From: Prolixibacteraceae bacterium
GTDB lineage: Bacteria; Bacteroidota; Bacteroidia; Bacteroidales; Prolixibacteraceae
Direction: 5' to 3'
Assembly (NCBI GenBank): GCA_019720755.1
Contig: CP081303.1
Span: forward strand, 1,922,001 to 1,986,000
DNA: 64,000 bases
The notes beneath the pieces are model-generated. The model made no database searches. It saw only the letters and a list, made by a program, of their open reading frames with translations, and was not told the DNA's origin. The position numbers and the translations under genes were made by a program. Positions 9,067-18,218 of the stretch are shown here, in pieces. Position 1 is the stretch's first letter; each line of letters starts with the position of its first letter.

Positions 9067-10356
9067 CTAGCATTTAAATCGAGGATTCCACCAATTCTTA
9101 TCCGAAGAAACAATGGTTTTATTCGACATCTTCTTAATTTCTCGTTTAAGATTTGGTCTGGTTAAAATATCCTCTTTAGAACCATTACAATAATGACTTT
9201 CAAACCACTCATATACATCATCTACGATAACACTATCTTTCAATAGTTTAGATGTATTTATCGAAACTTCCTTTTTAGCAAGAATCCAACGATATAACCG
9301 AACAGTAAAAAGTCTCATCGAATCTTTTTTGGAAGTCTTTAATAAACATTTAAAGGCAATCATCTCTTCATTTTCTTGAACTTGATGAAATCGTAAAGAA
9401 AAGAGTCTTTTGAGAAGTAAAAGGATTAATAACAATACCAATATTCCCCATAAAATGAATATATAATTCTCTTTCACAAAATCTAACAAAGAGAATTTAG
9501 TATCAGAATCCAACGTTTTGTTTCCTAAAATACTATTTTGCGAGAGTAATACATCCGAGTTACTATTTCGTTTGACCACAACAAATGGCCCATCTATAGA
9601 CTTAGTCACCTCCCTATTCAAATATGGATTATAATAACGGACAGATACTTTAGGAAGATGATATTCTCCTGTTTTTGTAAGTAAATAGAGCATCTTCTCT
9701 TTACGTTGTGAACGGATAGCATCCAATCCGATTCTTTGAATGGTTGTATCTTTTTGGAGATAACCTCGAACAAAGTCAACCTCTTCAAAATTAAATGGAG
9801 TAATAAAAGATGCTAGAGTATTTACCGTATACACAGTTACATCTTGGAAAAATACTTGGCCGACATACATTGTATCTTGAAGATTTTTCCATTTTTGCTT
9901 CAAAATGACCTGCGAACTACTATATAGGTCATCCTGAGGCAGGGATTCGACTTTTACTTTAATCGGTTTTGACTTACAAGTTTTGTCAATAGGAACAAAA
10001 CCCCGATTTGCTGCAACCATCGTTTTTATTTCGAAAGAAGGAAAAATAAAATTACCAGGAACCATTGGAACAACTGTATATCGAAATGTTCTCTCCATCA
10101 CCACCTCGTCATTTATCACAATAGTATTGGTCCCGAGATCTAACACATTAGGAAGAATATATCCATTGGTAGAAGTAACTTCACTACGTTTCATTTCGCC
10201 CACAAATGATGAAGAGGTATAAACATGTAGATCAATCTTCAATGGTTGACCAACAACGATATTAGATCGATGAGAGACTACACGACTATATAAAGACTGA
10301 GCAACAACATGGCTAGATACAACATATATCAACAATAAAAATATCATTTTTCTCAT
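9067..10356 (-). CDS. batD: BatD-type aerotolerance protein
   Basis: This 429-residue protein is the last gene of the Bat operon. It has a signal peptide (MRKMIFLLLIYVVSSHVVAQ), Ig-like beta-rich domains with the V-G-Q-P-L-K-I opening typical of BatD, one transmembrane helix near residues 291-312 (F-I-L-W-G-I-L-V-L-L-L-I-L-L-L-L) and a cytoplasmic tail. Most of it lies in the periplasm and it probably works with the VWA proteins BatA and BatB. Its start overlaps the end of the BatB-BatC gene by 4 bp, implying translational coupling. The biochemical role of Bat proteins is still unclear; the name comes from oxygen tolerance in Bacteroides fragilis. Confidence 0.85.
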   Translation of the reverse strand: MRKMIFLLLIYVVSSHVVAQSLYSRVVSHRSNIVVGQPLKIDLHVYTSSSFVGEMKRSEVTSTNGYILPNVLDLGTNTIVINDEVVMERTFRYTVVPMVPGNFIFPSFEIKTMVAANRGFVPIDKTCKSKPIKVKVESLPQDDLYSSSQVILKQKWKNLQDTMYVGQVFFQDVTVYTVNTLASFITPFNFEEVDFVRGYLQKDTTIQRIGLDAIRSQRKEKMLYLLTKTGEYHLPKVSVRYYNPYLNREVTKSIDGPFVVVKRNSNSDVLLSQNSILGNKTLDSDTKFSLLDFVKENYIFILWGILVLLLILLLLKRLFSLRFHQVQENEEMIAFKCLLKTSKKDSMRLFTVRLYRWILAKKEVSINTSKLLKDSVIVDDVYEWFESHYCNGSKEDILTRPNLKREIKKMSNKTIVSSDKNWWNPRFKC

Positions 10357-11966
10357 AACATCTTTTTTTTGACCAACACATTATTTGTTATTTGCTCCTG
10401 CATCTCTAATTTCTTTTTAAGAAAAACCTTAGGATCGCTTTTGCTCGATCTTATTAAAACCTTCACAGCTCCATTTGGATCAGAACCAAATACCCCGTTT
10501 AACTTTCGATCTTGTTGAAAAGCTTTTTGTACTTTCCCCCCCTCCACTCTTGCATTAGAGTCTAATTTAGCTTCGGGATCAAACACTCTATCTACAAATT
10601 GTTTTTCTCCATATTTTTTTTTCTTCCCCTTTTGTTCTTTCCAATCACTCTTTTTTTTCTTTTTTTGTATCCAACTTACCTTTTCCTTAAGAGAAGCAAT
10701 TGTATCATTTAAAGCCAAGCCCTCCTTGTCCCTTGGAAAACGATCAAGGACTCGATCTAAACTCTGTTGTGCTAAATCATATTCCTTTAAAACAATGTAA
10801 ATACGAGTGGCATTCAGTCTAGAGTCTTTGGTAGAATCCAACGCATATAAATTTGCAGCTTCGTCAAAATCCCCTACTTTATATGCAGCATACGCTTTAT
10901 GAGAAACACTCTGATAGTTTTTTTCTGCTTCTTTCCAATTTCCCTTTTTCGACATAAGCTGGGCACGGTAATCAGCAGTTGTCCATATTCCTCTGCGATC
11001 TTGCGTTAAGTCACAACTTGAAATTGATGTACAGAGCAGAAATAGAAGCCATGAGCGAATAATCCACCCCTTTCGAAATACAGGGAGAAAAAATAGAATA
11101 GCAATTAAAATCATATAAAAACTAGAATCAATCCACCGTATATTTTGAGAATCATTTTCAACCTGAACCTCCTTACTTTTTTTAACGGATAAAATCATCG
11201 TATTTACGTCACTTTCATCAACCGTTAAGAAAGTATCACTACTATTGCTATATGCTAATGCTTGTTGCTTTGAAACGATATACCAAGGAAAAATATTCAT
11301 TTGATACATGGATGCATCTTTTCTTAAAGACTCTAAAGAAGACGTTAAAACACGATCAGTTATTAGTATTAAGGAAGACGATTTTGTATCGCTTTGCATC
11401 AATGAATCACACAGAGTCCTAAGTGCTGTTATATCTTTCCCAGAAACAGGCATAATCGAACTATCAATTTCTCGTATATACGATTTTAATGTTGCTTTAG
11501 CACCTGTAGGAGGGAGTAGAACATGGGAACTCCCAGCAAACACAATAAGCCCCATATCCGTATAATTATTTTTATTGATAAACTCCTCAAGCTTCATCTT
11601 TGCTCTCTCTAACCGACTAGGACGAATATCCTTTTGATTCATCGAAGAGGACAAATCTAAAACGAGCCATGTGGTAGTCTTAATACGTTTAGTAGGCAAT
11701 GGTTTTCCTTTAATAGCTGGGGTAGCCATAGCAATAATAAGAAAAGCCAACCCCAGAAAAGCCGACATCCATGGCAGCCAACGTTTAGGTGTTTTATAAT
11801 TGGTAATAACATATGATCTCAATGAAACGGGAATATCCTCAACCCATTTAAGGGGCTTATGGTGCATATAAAGCAAAAAAAGTAATATTAGTAAGAGTAA
11901 AACCTCTAACCATAGCCATTGAGGGTGTAAAAATCGTAATGGTAAAGAGAACGTATCCATAAACAA
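10353..11966 (-). CDS. fused BatB-BatC: VWA domain protein with TPR tail
   Basis: The first ~300 residues are BatB-like: two N-terminal membrane helices, then a von Willebrand A domain with a MIDAS motif (L-D-L-S-S-S-M-N, D-x-S-x-S), then another membrane helix. The segment from about residue 310 is BatC-like. It starts with a leader-like hydrophobic stretch ending in S-S-C-D, continues with tetratricopeptide repeats (A-A-Y-K-V-G-D-F-D-E-A, then V-L-K-E-Y-D-L-A-Q-Q-S-L-D), and ends in a charged lysine-rich tail. In Bacteroides the two are separate genes; here no stop divides them. It follows batA with no gap and overlaps batD by 4 bp. Confidence 0.85.
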   Translation of the reverse strand: MFMDTFSLPLRFLHPQWLWLEVLLLLILLFLLYMHHKPLKWVEDIPVSLRSYVITNYKTPKRWLPWMSAFLGLAFLIIAMATPAIKGKPLPTKRIKTTTWLVLDLSSSMNQKDIRPSRLERAKMKLEEFINKNNYTDMGLIVFAGSSHVLLPPTGAKATLKSYIREIDSSIMPVSGKDITALRTLCDSLMQSDTKSSSLILITDRVLTSSLESLRKDASMYQMNIFPWYIVSKQQALAYSNSSDTFLTVDESDVNTMILSVKKSKEVQVENDSQNIRWIDSSFYMILIAILFFLPVFRKGWIIRSWLLFLLCTSISSCDLTQDRRGIWTTADYRAQLMSKKGNWKEAEKNYQSVSHKAYAAYKVGDFDEAANLYALDSTKDSRLNATRIYIVLKEYDLAQQSLDRVLDRFPRDKEGLALNDTIASLKEKVSWIQKKKKKSDWKEQKGKKKKYGEKQFVDRVFDPEAKLDSNARVEGGKVQKAFQQDRKLNGVFGSDPNGAVKVLIRSSKSDPKVFLKKKLEMQEQITNNVLVKKKML

Positions 11967-12983
11967 TTACTTTTCGGAACGGAACAAGCCATTCATTATT
12001 AACAATAAAAAAAGTAGTCCTATAGCAACCAGAAGAGGAAAGCGATAAAGAGGTGTTTCAGGTGCAAAAGATGACTTCTGATACTTTAATGGTTCAAGTT
12101 GATCGATATAATCATACACATGCTTCAGTTGAGTTGTATCATTTGCATAAAAATATTTGCCTCCAGTTATCTTTGAAATATTTTTTAAAATTGATTCATT
12201 AAGACGTGTAGTGTCTCTTCTAGAGCCAATACCTAATGTATAAATCTTAACACTATCCAAAGCAGCAACCTTTGCAGCAGTTTCAGGAGAAATGGATCTT
12301 TTGGTATCCACTCCGTCGGTCATTAAAAGCAAAATTTTTTCTTTTAATGTATCCTGCTTCATTATTCCTAAAGAAAAACCAATCGCTTCACCTAGCGATG
12401 TTTTTTGACCTGCCATTCCAACTTCAGCATCTTGAATTAACCATTCAACCATCTTTTTATCATCCGTTGGCGGACACTGTAAATATGCATGATCACCAAA
12501 AAGGACAAGACCGATACGGTCACTTTTTCGATCTTGTAAAAATTTAGACATCATATATTTCACGGCATCCCAACGACGAACCATTTTCCCATTTAAAGTC
12601 CAATCTTTTCGTTCCATACTCATCGAAATATCAGAAGCGACAACAAAAGTGCGTGCTTTCTTCAACTCCAAGATAGGTTCGCCTATAAACTTTGGTTGCA
12701 TCAATGCCAAAACAAGTAGACAATAACTTAAATAAAGAAATATCGTCCGAAATATACTTCTAGCATAGAAGCGTTTAGCTCTAGTTGACGAGACTCCCAG
12801 TACTTCAGTCACTCGGTCATAAAAAGGGACACGAAGTCTGCTATTTTTAAATCTAAAAGCTGGAATAAACCAATGAACAAGCCAAGGTAATAAAATCAAC
12901 AGGATGAAATATGGATAAGTAAAATGAAGCTGTTCAAAAGTCAATTGATTCAAATTAATTGCAATTAAAAAACTCATAAGCAA
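11967..12983 (-). CDS. batA: BatA-type VWA domain membrane protein
   Basis: This is a 338-residue inner-membrane protein with two N-terminal membrane segments (Y-F-I-L-L-I-L-L-P-W-L and the F-L-Y-L-S-Y-C-L-L-V-L-A-L region). A periplasmic von Willebrand A domain has a complete MIDAS start (A-S-D-I-S-M-S-M), a T-D-G-V-D-T segment and a central C-P-P-T. A C-terminal helix (F-P-L-L-V-A-I-G-L-L-F-L-L-L-I) closes the chain. The VWA domain probably binds a partner through Mg2+. It lies 3 bp after the DUF4381 gene and directly adjoins BatB-BatC, inside the Bat operon. Confidence 0.87.
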   Translation of the reverse strand: MLMSFLIAINLNQLTFEQLHFTYPYFILLILLPWLVHWFIPAFRFKNSRLRVPFYDRVTEVLGVSSTRAKRFYARSIFRTIFLYLSYCLLVLALMQPKFIGEPILELKKARTFVVASDISMSMERKDWTLNGKMVRRWDAVKYMMSKFLQDRKSDRIGLVLFGDHAYLQCPPTDDKKMVEWLIQDAEVGMAGQKTSLGEAIGFSLGIMKQDTLKEKILLLMTDGVDTKRSISPETAAKVAALDSVKIYTLGIGSRRDTTRLNESILKNISKITGGKYFYANDTTQLKHVYDYIDQLEPLKYQKSSFAPETPLYRFPLLVAIGLLFLLLIMNGLFRSEK

Positions 12984-12986
12984 AAA

Positions 12987-13463
12987 TTATTTGATTCGAT
13001 GTGTTAAAATCCACCTTTCCATAAAACTAATATATCTTTTCTGAAGCTCAGTGTCTATTGGGACAGTGCTTCCACTACGTCGATATAATTCTATTTGTTG
13101 AAACTCTTCCAATGTTAATAGGGCCTCTTTTTTACAAGAATGCGTAAGAAAATTATACCATCTTTCCCCATAATATCCATCTATAGGTAATTCAGGGTAT
13201 TTATGAATGATTAGCTCTTTCAAATAACGATTCACTTGATTAAATTCTTTTGGACCGAAAAAACCTTTTTCCATTTGCACCAAAAAAGATATTGCCTCTC
13301 TTCTAAAACGATTCCGATAATATCTCCGTAAAAAAAGTCCCATCAACAAAATCAGTATGACAAACAAGACCCCTTCTACAACAAACCATCCAATCGTTGA
13401 AAAGGAGTAATGTATTGGAGAGGGAGCTGTTATTCCATCAACTTGTAATAACATCTTATCCAT
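12987..13463 (-). CDS. DUF4381-type membrane protein of the Bat operon
   Basis: This 158-residue protein has one strong membrane helix near residues 27-48 (F-V-V-E-G-V-L-F-V-I-L-I-L-L-M-G-L-F-L), followed by a basic cytoplasmic helical domain with W-Y-N-F-L and L-Y-R-R-S. The length, the P-x-P-I-x-Y-x-x-x-x-I-G-W lead-in and the position between DUF58 and batA match the DUF4381 proteins of bat/moxR loci. It overlaps the DUF58 gene by 8 bp and sits 3 bp from batA. No enzymatic motif is visible; an assembly or scaffold role is inferred from context. Confidence 0.75.
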   Translation of the reverse strand: MDKMLLQVDGITAPSPIHYSFSTIGWFVVEGVLFVILILLMGLFLRRYYRNRFRREAISFLVQMEKGFFGPKEFNQVNRYLKELIIHKYPELPIDGYYGERWYNFLTHSCKKEALLTLEEFQQIELYRRSGSTVPIDTELQKRYISFMERWILTHRIK

Positions 13464-14364
13464 AAACTATGTCAATTATCTGTTCTTTTAATGAAGATTG
13501 AGTATTGACCACCAACAGAGGTATCTGATGAACCATTAATCGATCTCTTAACTGTGACATTCTTCTTTCATAATCATCATGAAAGAGTTGTGCTTCATCA
13601 GGTGTAATAAGCAATGAGCTTTCATTTATTCCATCCGTGATATCTAAAGATGTTTGTGGTAAATTGCAATCCATTGGATCCTCAATATGTGTAACAATCA
13701 AATCATTACGCAAAGACAATGCTATTAAACTCTCAACATCTTCAGCAGTCAGTTTTATAACATCTGTTACAACTTGAATAATATAATCATGACTAATCTG
13801 GGGCACAACCTCTTTTAGAAAATTGGAAAAAGAACCATGCTCTTTTAACCTCTCATTTTTCTCAATAAACTCTAACTCCTGATTATTTGTTTCAAGTAAA
13901 GACTCTAGAAGAGAGAGTAACGAAACCTTTGTGCTACAAAACTGTCTGTTGTTATTCATACTAGAATTAGAACTCCAGATTGAAACCCTATCTCCCATTT
14001 TAAGAGCTCTAAATGCATGTAATGAGGCAACTTGAAGCCCACTATTTATTTTTAATTCGGACACAGAACCAAAAACCATTGATGTATCTTGATTTAAAAG
14101 AACTAGTTGACAACGTTGTTTCTCTTCTTCGAAGACTTTCGTATAAGTATCACTTCTTCTTGCAGTGGCTTTCCAATCAATATTACGAATATCATCCCCG
14201 TGATCATATCTTCTTACCTCAATAAAGTCCATTCCGCGTCCTCTCATAAAAGAACTATGTTTTCCTATAAGTAATCCATGAATCCTTTTATTTGGGAGTA
14301 AAGAAAAGTCTCGAACAAGTAGCTCTAGATCTAATAAATCTGTGATATCCATGTGAACCTCCAT
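13456..14364 (-). CDS. DUF58 domain protein
   Basis: This 302-residue soluble protein has the DUF58 signature (R-G-M-D-F-I-E-V-R-R-Y-x-x-G-D-D-I-R-N-I-D-W-K-A-T-A-R), a segment diagnostic of this VWA-related family. The downstream half folds like a degenerate VWA domain (L-V-L-L-N-Q-D-T-S-M). It has no membrane helix. DUF58 proteins are nearly always encoded next to MoxR ATPases and are thought to be their clients or adaptors. Here the gene follows moxR after 4 bp and overlaps the DUF4381 gene. The molecular function of the family is not established. Confidence 0.85.
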   Translation of the reverse strand: MEVHMDITDLLDLELLVRDFSLLPNKRIHGLLIGKHSSFMRGRGMDFIEVRRYDHGDDIRNIDWKATARRSDTYTKVFEEEKQRCQLVLLNQDTSMVFGSVSELKINSGLQVASLHAFRALKMGDRVSIWSSNSSMNNNRQFCSTKVSLLSLLESLLETNNQELEFIEKNERLKEHGSFSNFLKEVVPQISHDYIIQVVTDVIKLTAEDVESLIALSLRNDLIVTHIEDPMDCNLPQTSLDITDGINESSLLITPDEAQLFHDDYERRMSQLRDRLMVHQIPLLVVNTQSSLKEQIIDIVYG

Positions 14365-14368
14365 AACT

Positions 14369-15325
14369 CTAATTAATTAGTACCGAAGCCAGCAGCTTGT
14401 CTATTACGGAATCTGTTGTAATTCTTTTAGCAAGAGCCTTATAAGTCAGCATAATTCGATGACGAAGTACGCGATGAACTACTTGTCTTACATCGTCAGG
14501 AGTTACATAATCACGCCCATTCAAAAAAGCTACAGCTCTTGAAGCAGCATCCAATGCAATAGAACCACGAGGAGAAGCACCATAACGAATCCAACTCTCC
14601 ATAGAACTATCATAATCAGCGATATTACGTGTAGCATCCACCAATCGAATCATATAATCAGTGATATTTTCGTCTACATGCATTTTATCTACAGAAACTT
14701 TTGCATCATCAATAACCTCTTTTGATAAATTGTATTGACTCTCTTTAAATGCATGCATTCTGATTTTCTCTACAATGACACGCTCTTGGGACTTACTTGT
14801 ATAGGACACTATTGCCTTCATTAGAAACCTGTCTGTTTGTGCTTCAGGAAGAGGGAAAGTCCCTTCTTGTTCAATAGGATTCTGTGTTGCAAAAACCATA
14901 AATGGATCACTTAAATTATAGGATTTACCACCTACAGTAACCTGCTTCTCTTCCATCGCTTCAAGAAGCGCCGATTGCACTTTCGCAGGAGCTCTATTAA
15001 TTTCATCGGCTAATAAGATATTGCAAAATACAGGACCTTGATTAAAAATAAATGGATTTTCTCCATCAGGCTGATATACCTCAGTCCCTGTAATATCTGA
15101 AGGCAAAAGGTCTGGAGTAAATTGAACCCTATTCATCAACAATCCTAAGCCTCTAGAAAAAGACTTCACAGTATGTGTTTTTGCCAACCCTGGCATCCCT
15201 TCAATAAGCAGATTAGCATCTGTAAGTAAAGTGATTACCATCGATTCTACAAGCTCATCCTGACCTATCACTTGACTCTTTAACCAACCTACGTAATCTA
15301 ATATTTCAGAACATTTACTTTTCAT
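14369..15325 (-). CDS. MoxR-family AAA+ ATPase
   Basis: This MoxR ATPase of about 319 residues is probably a chaperone for the VWA proteins encoded after it. Walker A is G-M-P-G-L-A-K-T and Walker B is L-L-A-D-E-I-N-R-A-P. A sensor region (F-A-T-Q-N-P-I-E-Q-E-G-T-F-P-L-P-E-A-Q) and the C-terminal lid with R-Y-G-A-S-P-R-G are in place. I set the start at ATG 15325. A longer reading from 15361 would begin inside the terminator hairpin of the sulfatase gene at 15343-15370, which makes it unlikely. It is first in the operon moxR-DUF58-DUF4381-batA-batBC-batD. Confidence 0.9.
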   Translation of the reverse strand: MKSKCSEILDYVGWLKSQVIGQDELVESMVITLLTDANLLIEGMPGLAKTHTVKSFSRGLGLLMNRVQFTPDLLPSDITGTEVYQPDGENPFIFNQGPVFCNILLADEINRAPAKVQSALLEAMEEKQVTVGGKSYNLSDPFMVFATQNPIEQEGTFPLPEAQTDRFLMKAIVSYTSKSQERVIVEKIRMHAFKESQYNLSKEVIDDAKVSVDKMHVDENITDYMIRLVDATRNIADYDSSMESWIRYGASPRGSIALDAASRAVAFLNGRDYVTPDDVRQVVHRVLRHRIMLTYKALAKRITTDSVIDKLLASVLIN

Positions 15326-15342
15326 ACCACTTTTATTTGAGA

Positions 15343-15370
15343 AAAAAAGGATAGTTTTCACTATCCTTTT
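15343..15370 (-). terminator. rho-independent terminator of the sulfatase gene
   Basis: On the minus strand a 10-bp stem (AAAAGGATAG, loop TGAAAA, CTATCCTTTT) runs into a T-tract. It sits 23 bp after the sulfatase stop and just ahead of moxR, separating the two transcripts. Confidence 0.85.
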
Positions 15371-15392
15371 AAAATCTACTTAATTATGAATT

Positions 15393-17027
15393 TTAGTGAG
15401 AAGTAATTTTAAGATCAAATCCTTTCTCTTTCATCTCTTTGTTTATCTTCATTAACTCTCTAAAACGTGTAATACTCAAAGATCCAGAATAACCTTCACT
15501 CTGAACAGGTCTAGGTGGATACTTCACATATGTATTCAAAATCTCTTCAAGGTGCATTGTCATCATTGGTGTAGTCCAAGTACTTTCAGTAAATGAATTC
15601 ATAAAGACATCGTAACGCTCCTGTGGGTCTTGCCATAAATCATATACTTGAGGAACTGTAGCCACATACATCTCTGGCCCTGTCCAACCCAATAGTGGCG
15701 CTGGTCCGTCAGATCCAGGAACTGCTCCATTATCCCCTCTCATATTAAAGACAAACTTCCAACGTCCAACTCTAATAGCACCAGGAGCTAACTCTCTTTC
15801 AGTAAAATAGTACCAAGCTTCTCTTTTGAAATCTTTGTTATGTCCTGTTAGAATAGGAGTCATATCGTAACTATCAAAGATCGTTGGTTTTCCCTCTTGA
15901 TCTACCTTGGGAAGATCGATTCCAGCCAAACTTGCAAAAGTCGCCATAAAATCAAGACCTCCACAAATATCAAAGCTCTCTGTACCAGGCTCAATTACTC
16001 CTTTCCACATAGCATAAGCAGGAACTCTAGATCCAGCTTCTCTATCGGTTCCTTTGGTTCCTCTGAAAGGAGTATAACCACAATCTGGATAAACATCCTG
16101 CCATGAGCCATTATCAACAGTATAGACGATCAAAGTATTCTCTTCGATACCCATCTCTTTAATTTTATCTAATATACGACCTACATTATAGTCCATCTCC
16201 TGTACAGCATCGGCATACTTTGTTTTTGCTGGAGAACTACCTGCAAACTGTTTTGAAGGGACATTAGGTTGATGGTTCTTAGCAAAGTTAATACTCATAA
16301 AGAATGGTTTTTTACTCTTTGCGTAAGTTTCAATTTGAGGAAGAACATTATCCATCATCATCATATCAAGTTCCCCAATATTCTCGCGGGTTACTTTTGT
16401 CACCTCTTTGGCAGGCTCATCAGCATTTCCTTCAAGAATACCAGTGGTCGCTTTTTCAAAAAAAGCTAACTGGTCTGCCGACATTCCTGGATGGAAAGAT
16501 GGCATTGTATAGGTATAAGCATTCAAGTGATACAATACCACATTCTTCATAATATCATAACCTTGCGCATTTGGAAGTGCATAATCACTCTCACCTAAAT
16601 GCCATTTACCACTAAAGAATGTTTGGTATCCAGCCTTCTTAAGCACTTCAGCAACAGTCCATTCAGCAGCAGGCAATCCACCACCTTGTCCTTGAAAAGC
16701 TACTGTCGTCATACCACTTCTATTTGGAATTCTTCCTGTTTGCATCGCTGCACGACCAGGTGTACAACTGGGCTGTCCATAGAAGTCCCAAAACTGCATA
16801 CCCTCTTTATCAAGACGGTCCATTGAGGGAGTTTTAATACCACGGCCAATACCTCCTCCATAAGAAGTAAAGTCACCCCAACCAGTGTCATCAGATACAA
16901 TCATTATAATATTAGGTTTAGAACCCTTTAAACTCTTTTTTTTGCGATTTCGTTGCGCCATTACATCCACAGACATTAGCATCACCAATGCCATGAAAAT
17001 TGTCAATAAGAATGATCCTTTTCTCAT
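15393..17027 (-). CDS. family S1 arylsulfatase, exported
   Basis: This 544-residue sulfatase removes sulfate esters in the periplasm or outside the cell. It has a signal peptide (MRKGSFLLTIFMALVMLMSVDVMAQ), then the N-terminal metal site K-P-N-I-I-M-I-V-S-D-D-T-G-W-G-D. The maturation motif is P-S-C-T-P-G-R, where C88 would be converted to formylglycine, so an anaerobic or aerobic sulfatase-maturating enzyme must be encoded elsewhere. Further conserved parts are G-K-W-H-L-G and Y-T-V-D-N-G-S-W. The large C-terminal domain has aromatic patches. The substrate is not readable; aryl-sulfate or glycan sulfate are both possible. It is transcribed alone. Confidence 0.88.
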   Translation of the reverse strand: MRKGSFLLTIFMALVMLMSVDVMAQRNRKKKSLKGSKPNIIMIVSDDTGWGDFTSYGGGIGRGIKTPSMDRLDKEGMQFWDFYGQPSCTPGRAAMQTGRIPNRSGMTTVAFQGQGGGLPAAEWTVAEVLKKAGYQTFFSGKWHLGESDYALPNAQGYDIMKNVVLYHLNAYTYTMPSFHPGMSADQLAFFEKATTGILEGNADEPAKEVTKVTRENIGELDMMMMDNVLPQIETYAKSKKPFFMSINFAKNHQPNVPSKQFAGSSPAKTKYADAVQEMDYNVGRILDKIKEMGIEENTLIVYTVDNGSWQDVYPDCGYTPFRGTKGTDREAGSRVPAYAMWKGVIEPGTESFDICGGLDFMATFASLAGIDLPKVDQEGKPTIFDSYDMTPILTGHNKDFKREAWYYFTERELAPGAIRVGRWKFVFNMRGDNGAVPGSDGPAPLLGWTGPEMYVATVPQVYDLWQDPQERYDVFMNSFTESTWTTPMMTMHLEEILNTYVKYPPRPVQSEGYSGSLSITRFRELMKINKEMKEKGFDLKITSH

Positions 17028-17501
17028 AATTAAATAATATTAAAAGATTCGTTAATCAATTATTCTGAACTATAAACCAAGAAGCAACATAAAAAGTTTA
17101 ATACTATTTGAATATTTTAGCTTTCATCTAAATTTTTGTTTTATCGCTTTATCTCGAAATACTAAATACGAGACAACGAAGTCTATCAAGATATAGGATT
17201 GTTCATAAAGCGAGAATCACCTCTTCTTATTTCATTTTCATTCATCCTACTAGATGAAATTATTTTAATAGAAATATTTAATCTGTCCCAAACAGATAAT
17301 TTTTAAATAAAAATGAGGTGATATCCTATTCGTTATTAATCTGATGAACAAGTCCTGCTTCAAGGTAAAACATGAAGATTTAAAAAATAACATACAGATA
17401 AATACAAGCATATGTATTTTCCAACAAAATCATTTCCAAAAAGAATGCGATTTATCAATAAGATAAATCGCATTGAAGCAATAAAATTTCTATTATATTT
17501 T
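17028..17501. other. intergenic region between pirin and sulfatase genes
   Basis: These 474 bp are AT-rich. They contain the pirin terminator (17437-17474) and the sulfatase leader. I see no coding sequence or RNA gene. Confidence 0.5.
17437..17474 (-). terminator. rho-independent terminator of the pirin gene
   Basis: A perfect 13-bp stem (AATGCGATTTATC and its complement) with a 5-nt loop is followed on the minus strand by CTTTTTGG. It begins 28 bp after the pirin stop. Confidence 0.85.
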
Positions 17502-18218
17502 TCATCTAGTTGGAGGAATTTCCACCACAACGAATCGTGCATCTGATAACACTTTTATCTCAACCTCTTCCTCATCAGACCAAACCCCTATTGCATCGTT
17601 AACAAATGCTACATGATCGACGCATTGAACCATTCCATCTAGAGTGAGTAAATAAATTCCAGAATTGGATTGATGAAATTTGTATTTCACCATCTTTCCT
17701 TTCGAAACATTTCCCCAAGAAACATAAGCATCTTGATTGACATGACAATGAAAAGAGGGATCAACAAGTGGAGTCAATGTATCTTTCACTGTAAATAAAT
17801 CATAATGGGCATGATGATATTCTGGCTCCTCTCCTCTTGTATGTGGAAGGACACGAAAATGTAGAAGCCGTAAAATATCAGATTCACTATCATTCACTTC
17901 AGAATGTTTCACTCCAGTTCCTCCGCTCAAGCATTGAACACTTCCAGGTGGTAACTCCAATTGATTTCCTAATGTATCTGAATGTCGTAAAGTTCCTTCA
18001 AGGACAATAGTTACCATCTCCATGTTGTCAAGTGGAGTGGAGGTAAAACCTCTCTGCGGTTCTATCTTTTCATCATTCAAAACTCTGAGTTTCCCAAATT
18101 GCATTCGTATTGGATTAAAATATTGGCCAAAACTAAAGGAGTGATGACTTTTCAACCAACTTAAATTTGAGAATCCTCTCGTATTCGCTCTATGGATAAT
18201 AGATCTAGTCATAATCAT
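17502..18218 (-). CDS. pirin-family bicupin lacking two metal-binding histidines
   Basis: This 238-residue protein has the YhhW/pirin layout: R-A-N-T-R-G near the start, H-H-S-F-S-F-G-Q-Y-F, a first cupin with V-L-E-G-T-L-R-H-S-D, and G-G-T-G-V-K-H-S-E at the end of that cupin. In active pirins a H-P-H motif (with the later H-x-E) binds Fe or Ni and supports quercetin dioxygenase activity. Here the H-P-H position reads T61-P62-L63, while the later K-H-S-E is kept. Two of four ligands are therefore missing and metal-dependent activity is doubtful. A sensing or structural role is possible. It is monocistronic with its own terminator. Confidence 0.85.
   Translation of the reverse strand: MIMTRSIIHRANTRGFSNLSWLKSHHSFSFGQYFNPIRMQFGKLRVLNDEKIEPQRGFTSTPLDNMEMVTIVLEGTLRHSDTLGNQLELPPGSVQCLSGGTGVKHSEVNDSESDILRLLHFRVLPHTRGEEPEYHHAHYDLFTVKDTLTPLVDPSFHCHVNQDAYVSWGNVSKGKMVKYKFHQSNSGIYLLTLDGMVQCVDHVAFVNDAIGVWSDEEEVEIKVLSDARFVVVEIPPTR

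Noticed and set aside
17360-17542. Possible 60-residue protein on the minus strand overlapping the end of the pirin gene
   Set aside because: It runs through the pirin terminator hairpin and starts inside the pirin gene; no support for translation.
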